Notes under the pieces: model-generated
Seen by the model: the letters and a program-made list of their open reading frames with translations, nothing else
Told to the model about the DNA's origin: nothing
Database searches by the model: none
Assembly (NCBI RefSeq): GCF_042678185.1
Contig: NZ_JBHUDQ010000016.1
Length of the DNA: 64,000 nucleotides
Reading direction: 5' to 3' (one strand)
Source: Ramlibacter ginsenosidimutans
Lineage (GTDB): Bacteria; Pseudomonadota; Gammaproteobacteria; Burkholderiales; Burkholderiaceae_C
Program-made: the position numbers and the translations under genes
In this document: positions 59,827 to 64,000 of the stretch, piece after piece
Layout: each line of letters starts with the position of its first letter
Position numbering within the stretch: the stretch's first letter is position 1

Positions 59827-61176
59827 TCAGCACTCGACGAGCTCGACCGCGCGCCGCACCACCAGCCGGAAGCGGCCACGTCCGGTCTTCTCCATGCGCA
59901 CGGCGTCGCCCTGTTCGGCCAGGCGCCGTTGCAGCAGGAGCAGGCGGGCCTCGAGGTTGTCGGTGATGTCGGGCAGCTTCAGCGAGGCGTCCAGCCGCAG
60001 CTCGCGGTTCGTGAAGTCCGTGCGACCGAGCTGCTGGTGGTCGCGCAGCAGCTTCCAGAGGATCGCGCCGGCCACGCCCTTGATCACGTAGGTCTCGCCG
60101 AAGAAGATGCTGTCGTTCGCGCGGTAGTGACGCACGGGCAGGGGCGCCAGGCGGGCGGCGGCCTCAACGGGCACGGGAGCGGGCGCGCCGTCCGTGGCTT
60201 CGCCCGTCTCCGTCGCGGCTTGCAGCAGCTCGATGGTGGCGCCGAGCTGGCCGGCGATGGCGACCAACGCGTCTTCGTCTTCGTAGCTGAACTGCAGGTC
60301 CTGCGTGCCCTCGACGAACAGCACGCCCAGCAGGCGGCCGCCGCTCTGCACGGGCACGGCCAGCTGGCTGTGCGGCTGCGCGAGGCCGGGGTAGGGGATC
60401 TCGGCGACGGGCTGGAAGTCCGGCACGTTCTCGTCGAGGCTGCTGCGCATCGCCTGCGTGTACAGCGCTGCGCTCGTGACGTGGCCGATGCGCACCGGCG
60501 TGCGCTCGCGCGCCGCCATGCCGATCACGCCCTGGCCCATGCCGATTTCCGAGCCGACACCCGAGGTGGGATAGCCGCAGCTCGCGACGGTGTAGAGCCG
60601 CTGGGTCGCCGCATCGAGCATCAGCACCATGCCATGCCGCACGCCGAGATGGTCGCTCAAGCCGGAGAGCACGGCGTTCAGCGCCTCGTCCAGGCTGGTG
60701 CAGCGGGCGAGCCGTTCGCTGGCGCGCCGCACCGCGCCCAGGGGGCTGGCGCGCGGCGGCCCCGCGGGCAGGTGCTCGCCCTCCAGCGCCTCAACCTGCT
60801 CCACCGCATAGACGTCGGAGCCGAGCAGGCGGAACACGTCCTGCATGCCGGTATGCGAGGCGATGCCGGCCAGCTGCGCGCGCATGCCTTCGAACAGCGG
60901 CCCCTCGGTCTCGGTGCGCAGGTAGCGGATGTGCAGGCGGAAGAACTGCACCGTGCCCGGATGCAGCACCAGCGCGGTCGCGCGCGGATTGGCCAGGATG
61001 TTCTTGCGCGTCTTGTTGAAGAACTGGAAGGACAGCGCGACGTGTCCCTCGTCGGCGTAGAAGACCTGGGAGATGTAGGCGACGTTGGGCACGCCGTCGG
61101 CGCCGCAGGTGGCGACCATGGCCGGGATCGCGCCCTCGAAGCAGGCGCGGATCTCCTGCAGCGAGGGCCCGTTCAC
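59827..61176 (-). CDS. Three-domain protein: PNPOx-like split barrel, GAF domain, winged-helix-like tail
   Basis: The 449-residue product is unusual. Residues ~1-131 form a flavin-binding split barrel (AIPAMVATCGADGVPNVAYI; FFNKTRKNILANPRA). Residues ~150-310 form a GAF domain (ALNAVLSGLSDHLGVRHGMV; QLAVPVQSGGRLLGVLFV). The last ~110 residues (ILWKLLRDHQQLGRTDFTNR; ARLLLLQRRLAEQGDAVR) look like a winged helix. This suggests a flavin- or heme-linked sensor with regulatory output. The start ATG overlaps the next PNPOx gene's stop. Confidence 0.8.
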   Translation of the reverse strand: MNGPSLQEIRACFEGAIPAMVATCGADGVPNVAYISQVFYADEGHVALSFQFFNKTRKNILANPRATALVLHPGTVQFFRLHIRYLRTETEGPLFEGMRAQLAGIASHTGMQDVFRLLGSDVYAVEQVEALEGEHLPAGPPRASPLGAVRRASERLARCTSLDEALNAVLSGLSDHLGVRHGMVLMLDAATQRLYTVASCGYPTSGVGSEIGMGQGVIGMAARERTPVRIGHVTSAALYTQAMRSSLDENVPDFQPVAEIPYPGLAQPHSQLAVPVQSGGRLLGVLFVEGTQDLQFSYEDEDALVAIAGQLGATIELLQAATETGEATDGAPAPVPVEAAARLAPLPVRHYRANDSIFFGETYVIKGVAGAILWKLLRDHQQLGRTDFTNRELRLDASLKLPDITDNLEARLLLLQRRLAEQGDAVRMEKTGRGRFRLVVRRAVELVEC

Positions 61177-61664
61177 TCCTGGCCTCCCAGTGCGGCTCCG
61201 GCGCGCGGGCCCGGCGTCTGCTCGAAGGCCTGTTCGGGCGTGAAGCGCACGGCCACCACGTCCTCCAGCTGGTGCGCGAGCATCGTGCGCGCCACGTGCG
61301 CAGGGAAGCCGACGCTGGCGATCTCGGCTTCCATCGGGCGCAGATAGGCCGCGAGCACGGGCTCGTCTTCGGCCGTCGCCGGCCGCATCTCCACGCGCGA
61401 GGCCTTGAGCTGCACGCTGCGGTGCGTCGATGGCTCGCTGAACACGGCGGCGATCTGCCCGCTCGCGGCGAGGTCCTCCAGCAGCTGGCGCGACTGGCGC
61501 CGTGCGAGGTACACGGTGACCTGCTGCCCGTCCGACTCGATGCGGCTGCCGACCGCGCGCATGATGCTCGGGCGCAGCTGGGCATCGCGCGAGCCCACGA
61601 TCACTGATACGCCGCGGGCCATCATCGCCAGCAGCTCCTTGGGGATGTGCGCGCCCGCTGCCAT
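61173..61664 (-). CDS. Pyridoxamine 5'-phosphate oxidase-fold protein
   Basis: The 163-residue protein is a single split-barrel domain: ARGVSVIVGSRDAQLRPSIM, VTVYLARRQSRQLLEDLAAS, QIAAVFSEPSTHRSVQLKAS. It probably binds FMN or heme; true PdxH activity is unlikely since the C-terminal PLP-binding signature is absent. It is coupled by a 4-base overlap to the PNPOx-GAF gene, and the two may work together. Confidence 0.82.
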   Translation of the reverse strand: MAAGAHIPKELLAMMARGVSVIVGSRDAQLRPSIMRAVGSRIESDGQQVTVYLARRQSRQLLEDLAASGQIAAVFSEPSTHRSVQLKASRVEMRPATAEDEPVLAAYLRPMEAEIASVGFPAHVARTMLAHQLEDVVAVRFTPEQAFEQTPGPRAGAALGGQE

Positions 61665-61668
61665 GGTC

Positions 61669-62472
61669 TTAGCCGGCGAAGCGCCGCCGCGTCAGGGCCA
61701 GCGCCGCCCAGAACGCCGCGATGGCATAGGCCGCGAGCGCAAACAAGTGCGGCAGCGGGTCCGCCGGCCAGCGGTCCATGAACATTGGCCGCACCAGTTC
61801 CACCGCGTTGGTCAGCGGCAGCCAGCCGGAGATGGTGCGCACCACGCCCGGCAACTGCTCGCGCGGAAAGAACACGCCGGAGAGGAACATCATCGGGGTG
61901 AGGAACAGGGTGAAGTAGTAGGTGAAGAAATCGTAGCCCTTTGCCAGCGCGTTGAAGATCAGGGCAATGCAGGAGAAGGTGATGCCGGCGCCCGCCAGCA
62001 CGAACCAGGCCACGACCAGCTTGGGGCTGTGCGAGATGCCCAGCCCCAGCATCACGAACAGGATGGCCGTGACCGTGAAGATCGCCTTGTAGGCGGCCCA
62101 CAGCATCTCCGCCATGACGATGTCGTCCAGGCTCACCGGTGCGTTCAGGATGCCGTCCCAGGTCTTCTGCACGTGCATGCGCGAGAAGGCGGAGTAGAGC
62201 GCCTCGAAGCTGGCGGCGTTCATCGCGCTCATGCAGATCGAGCCGCTTGCGAGGAACAGGATGTAGGGCACCTCGCCGCCTTCCATGCGCACGCGCCCGA
62301 CCAGCGCGCCCATGCCGTAGCCGAACGCCACCAGCCAGATCAGGGGCTCGGCGATGTTGCCGATCAGGCTGGGCAGCGCGAGCTTGCGCCACACCAGCAG
62401 GTTGCGCCGGAACACGGGCCACCAGCGCAGCGAGAGCGTCGGCGCGCGCCAGGGGGAACGTTCAAGATGCAT
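61669..62472 (-). CDS. nodJ: ABC-2 type transporter permease, NodJ family
   Basis: The 267-residue permease has six membrane segments and the NodJ-type conserved stretches RRNLLVWRKLALPSLIGNIA, ASGSICMSAMNAASFEALYS and YFTLFLTPMMFLSGVFFPRE. With the ATPase upstream it forms an exporter. In rhizobia NodIJ exports lipochito-oligosaccharides; in free-living Burkholderiales this pair is widespread with unknown cargo. Confidence 0.9.
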   Translation of the reverse strand: MHLERSPWRAPTLSLRWWPVFRRNLLVWRKLALPSLIGNIAEPLIWLVAFGYGMGALVGRVRMEGGEVPYILFLASGSICMSAMNAASFEALYSAFSRMHVQKTWDGILNAPVSLDDIVMAEMLWAAYKAIFTVTAILFVMLGLGISHSPKLVVAWFVLAGAGITFSCIALIFNALAKGYDFFTYYFTLFLTPMMFLSGVFFPREQLPGVVRTISGWLPLTNAVELVRPMFMDRWPADPLPHLFALAAYAIAAFWAALALTRRRFAG

Positions 62473-62513
62473 GGAGATTCCTACCAGTCGCTTTCGCGCG
62501 CCGCCGCGGAACC

Positions 62514-62580
62514 GGCTTTGCCGGGCCGCTGGGGGCGCCCCCTTGAGGGGGAGGCGGCCGCAGGCCGCTTCGGGGGTGGG
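62514..62580. repeat. Interspersed hairpin-rich repeat between nodI and nodJ
   Basis: The segment contains GGGGGCGCCCCC, CCCCCTTGAGGGGG and GCGGCC-GCA-GGCCGC hairpins and ends immediately before the nodI stop codon. I recall near-identical sequence as a very frequent intergenic repeat in Comamonadaceae; only one copy is in this window. Confidence 0.7.
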
Positions 62581-63507
62581 TCATCCTTCTTCCCGGATCT
62601 GCCGGCCCGTGAGTTTCAGGAACAGGTCTTCGAGATTCGAAGGCCTGTGCAGGGTGCGCAGCTTGCCGTGCTCGCTGTTCAGCCGCTCCAGCAGCGGCCG
62701 CGCGTCCTGCGTGTAGAAGAAGACGGTTTCCCCGCTGACCTCGGTGCGCGCCGCCAGGGCCTTCAGCGGCGAGTCCGCGAGCGCCAGCGCGCCGTTGCCG
62801 TAGGCCTCCACCACGTCGGGCTCCAGGTACTGCGCGATCAGGTCGCGCGGCCGGCCTTCGGCGATCTTGCGTCCGTGGTCCAGCACCAGCAGCCGGTCGC
62901 ACAGGCGCTCGGCCTCGTCCATGAAGTGCGTGGTCAGCAGGATGGACTTGCCCTGCTGCATCAGCACCTGCAGCCGCTCCCACATGAGGTGGCGCGCCTG
63001 CGGATCGAGTCCCGTGGTCGGCTCGTCCAGCATCAGCAGGCGGGGGTCGTTGACCAGCGCCCGGGCCAGCGAGAGCCGGCGGCGCATGCCGCCCGAGAGT
63101 TCGGCGGGCGTGGCGTCGGCCTTGTGCGACAGTGCGGCGAACTCCAGCAGCTGCGGGATGCGTTCGCGGATGCGCTGCGCCGGCAGGCCGAAGTAGCGGC
63201 CGTACACCATCAGGTTCTCGGCGCAGCTGAAGTCGGGGTCGAGCGAGTCGAACTGGCTCACCACGCCCAGCTGCGCCTTGATGGCCAGCGCATCGCGCGG
63301 CATCTCGAGGCCCAGGGCGTGGATGGTGCCCGCATCCGGCTCGGTGAGGCCGAGGCACATGCGCAGCGTCGTGGTCTTGCCCGCCCCGTTCGGGCCGATC
63401 ACGCCGAGGCATTCCCCGGCGGCGATCTGGAACGAGAGCCCGTCCACCACGGCCGTGCCGCCGTAGCGCTTGGTGAGCTCGCGAACGTCGAGGAGCAGCT
63501 CGGTCAT
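62581..63507 (-). CDS. nodI: ABC-2 type transporter ATP-binding protein, NodI family
   Basis: The 308-residue ATPase has Walker A GPNGAGKTTTLRMCLGL, signature LSGGMRRRLSLARALVND, Walker B LLMLDEPTTGLD and the H-loop TTHFMDEAERLCDR. The C-terminal ~70-residue extension is typical of NodI/DrrA-type ATPases. The ATG at 63507 fits; the longer open frame upstream overlaps the psd promoter. It precedes nodJ on the minus strand with the repeat between them. Confidence 0.93.
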   Translation of the reverse strand: MTELLLDVRELTKRYGGTAVVDGLSFQIAAGECLGVIGPNGAGKTTTLRMCLGLTEPDAGTIHALGLEMPRDALAIKAQLGVVSQFDSLDPDFSCAENLMVYGRYFGLPAQRIRERIPQLLEFAALSHKADATPAELSGGMRRRLSLARALVNDPRLLMLDEPTTGLDPQARHLMWERLQVLMQQGKSILLTTHFMDEAERLCDRLLVLDHGRKIAEGRPRDLIAQYLEPDVVEAYGNGALALADSPLKALAARTEVSGETVFFYTQDARPLLERLNSEHGKLRTLHRPSNLEDLFLKLTGRQIREEG

Positions 63508-63593
63508 GGCGCGGCTATTGTGTCGCAGCCCGGCGCTGCCCGCGCGTGCCGCAAGGCGGCCGTAGAATTTTCGCTTTGCCCCAAGGACCTCGC

Positions 63594-64000
63594 TTGTTTC
63601 CACCGCTCGCCATCACGCAGCAATACCTGCTGCCCAAGAAGTTGCTGACGGCGTTCGCGGGCTGGGTCGCCGGCACCCGGATGGGCAGCTTGACGCACGC
63701 CATCATCCGCAGGTTCGTGGCGCACTATCAGGTGGACATGACCGAGGCCGCGGACCCGCGCATCGAGAGCTACGCGACCTTCAACGATTTCTTCACGCGC
63801 GCCTTGCGCGACGGCGCGCGGGCGATCGCGCCGGCGCCGTTCGTGTGCCCGGTGGATGCGGCGATCAGCCAGTTCGGCCCCATCCGGAACGACCAGATCT
63901 TCCAGGCCAAGGGCCACAGTTATTCGACGCGCGCGCTCGTCGGTGGCGATGCCGCGCTGGCCCAGAGCTTCGACGACGGCCACTTCGCGACGCTGTACCT
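63594..64000 (+). CDS. psd: Phosphatidylserine decarboxylase, N-terminal part (cut by window end)
   Basis: Psd makes phosphatidylethanolamine at the inner membrane. About 135 residues are visible from a TTG at 63594: (M)FPPLAITQQYLLPKKLLTA, YATFNDFFTRALRDGARAI and CPVDAAISQFGPI, all diagnostic for Psd. CAAGGA lies eight bases upstream of the TTG. The autocleavage LGST site would be beyond the window. Confidence 0.92.
   Translation, partial: MFPPLAITQQYLLPKKLLTAFAGWVAGTRMGSLTHAIIRRFVAHYQVDMTEAADPRIESYATFNDFFTRALRDGARAIAPAPFVCPVDAAISQFGPIRNDQIFQAKGHSYSTRALVGGDAALAQSFDDGHFATLY

Overview
The window reads as one contiguous, gene-dense, GC-rich chromosome segment from a betaproteobacterium of the order Burkholderiales, most likely family Comamonadaceae (Ramlibacter/Variovorax-like). 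The basis is the gene content (two Bug/TctC-type solute receptors, a gram-negative porin, a DUF4148 protein, a Burkholderia-style gsp locus with a reversed gspC, HexR next to zwf) and three kinds of short interspersed repeat typical of that family. The genus is an inference. I see no rRNA, tRNA, CRISPR array, transposase or replication origin.

Layout. 1-4170: type II secretion genes gspL (cut by the window edge), K, J, I, H, G on the minus strand and gspC facing away. 4167-7109: ilvA with a candidate small RNA or attenuator in front of it, an OsmC-like protein and coq7. 7428-15698: a porin followed by a peptide ABC importer operon that also carries an M20 amidohydrolase. 15723-20723: a carbon-metabolism block, zwf-hexR on one strand and tal-pgi on the other, with two HexR-like palindromes between. 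20771-23486: NUDIX hydrolase, a three-gene unknown cassette with two DUF5985-like membrane proteins, a HugZ-like protein and a hypothetical. 23580-26861: a PhoPQ-like two-component operon with a glycine-zipper protein, a PepSY protein and DUF4186. 27197-30814: a damaged flagellar export locus (fliQ, fliR, flhB, a flhA-fliP chimera, a FliA-like sigma factor). 30885-32164: DUF805 and a secreted papain-like peptidase. 32225-37085: an archaic (Csu-type) chaperone-usher pilus operon. 37450-39920: a second two-component system and a DUF4148 gene sharing a direct-repeat promoter architecture.

40018-48357 is the most unusual part. It is a divergent cluster built around a stand-alone amino acid:[carrier protein] ligase (an aminoacyl-tRNA-synthetase homologue without tRNA-binding parts), with a dedicated carrier protein, its own holo-ACP synthase, an acyl-CoA-dehydrogenase-like flavoprotein, a DUF1839 protein, a GH2 beta-mannosidase-like enzyme and a tandem alpha/beta-hydrolase fusion with atypical nucleophile elbows. 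It looks like a small biosynthetic pathway that activates an amino acid on a carrier protein; the product is unknown.

48448-64000: htpG, a Bug-receptor/FAH-hydrolase catabolic block around a palindromic operator, an SrkA-like kinase, the ohrR-ohr peroxide module with its operator, an enoyl-CoA hydratase, a GMC oxidoreductase, a hemerythrin-like protein, two PNPOx-fold proteins (one fused to GAF and a winged-helix-like tail), a NodIJ-type ABC exporter and the start of psd.

Protein family calls come from reading conserved motifs by eye; no database search was possible.
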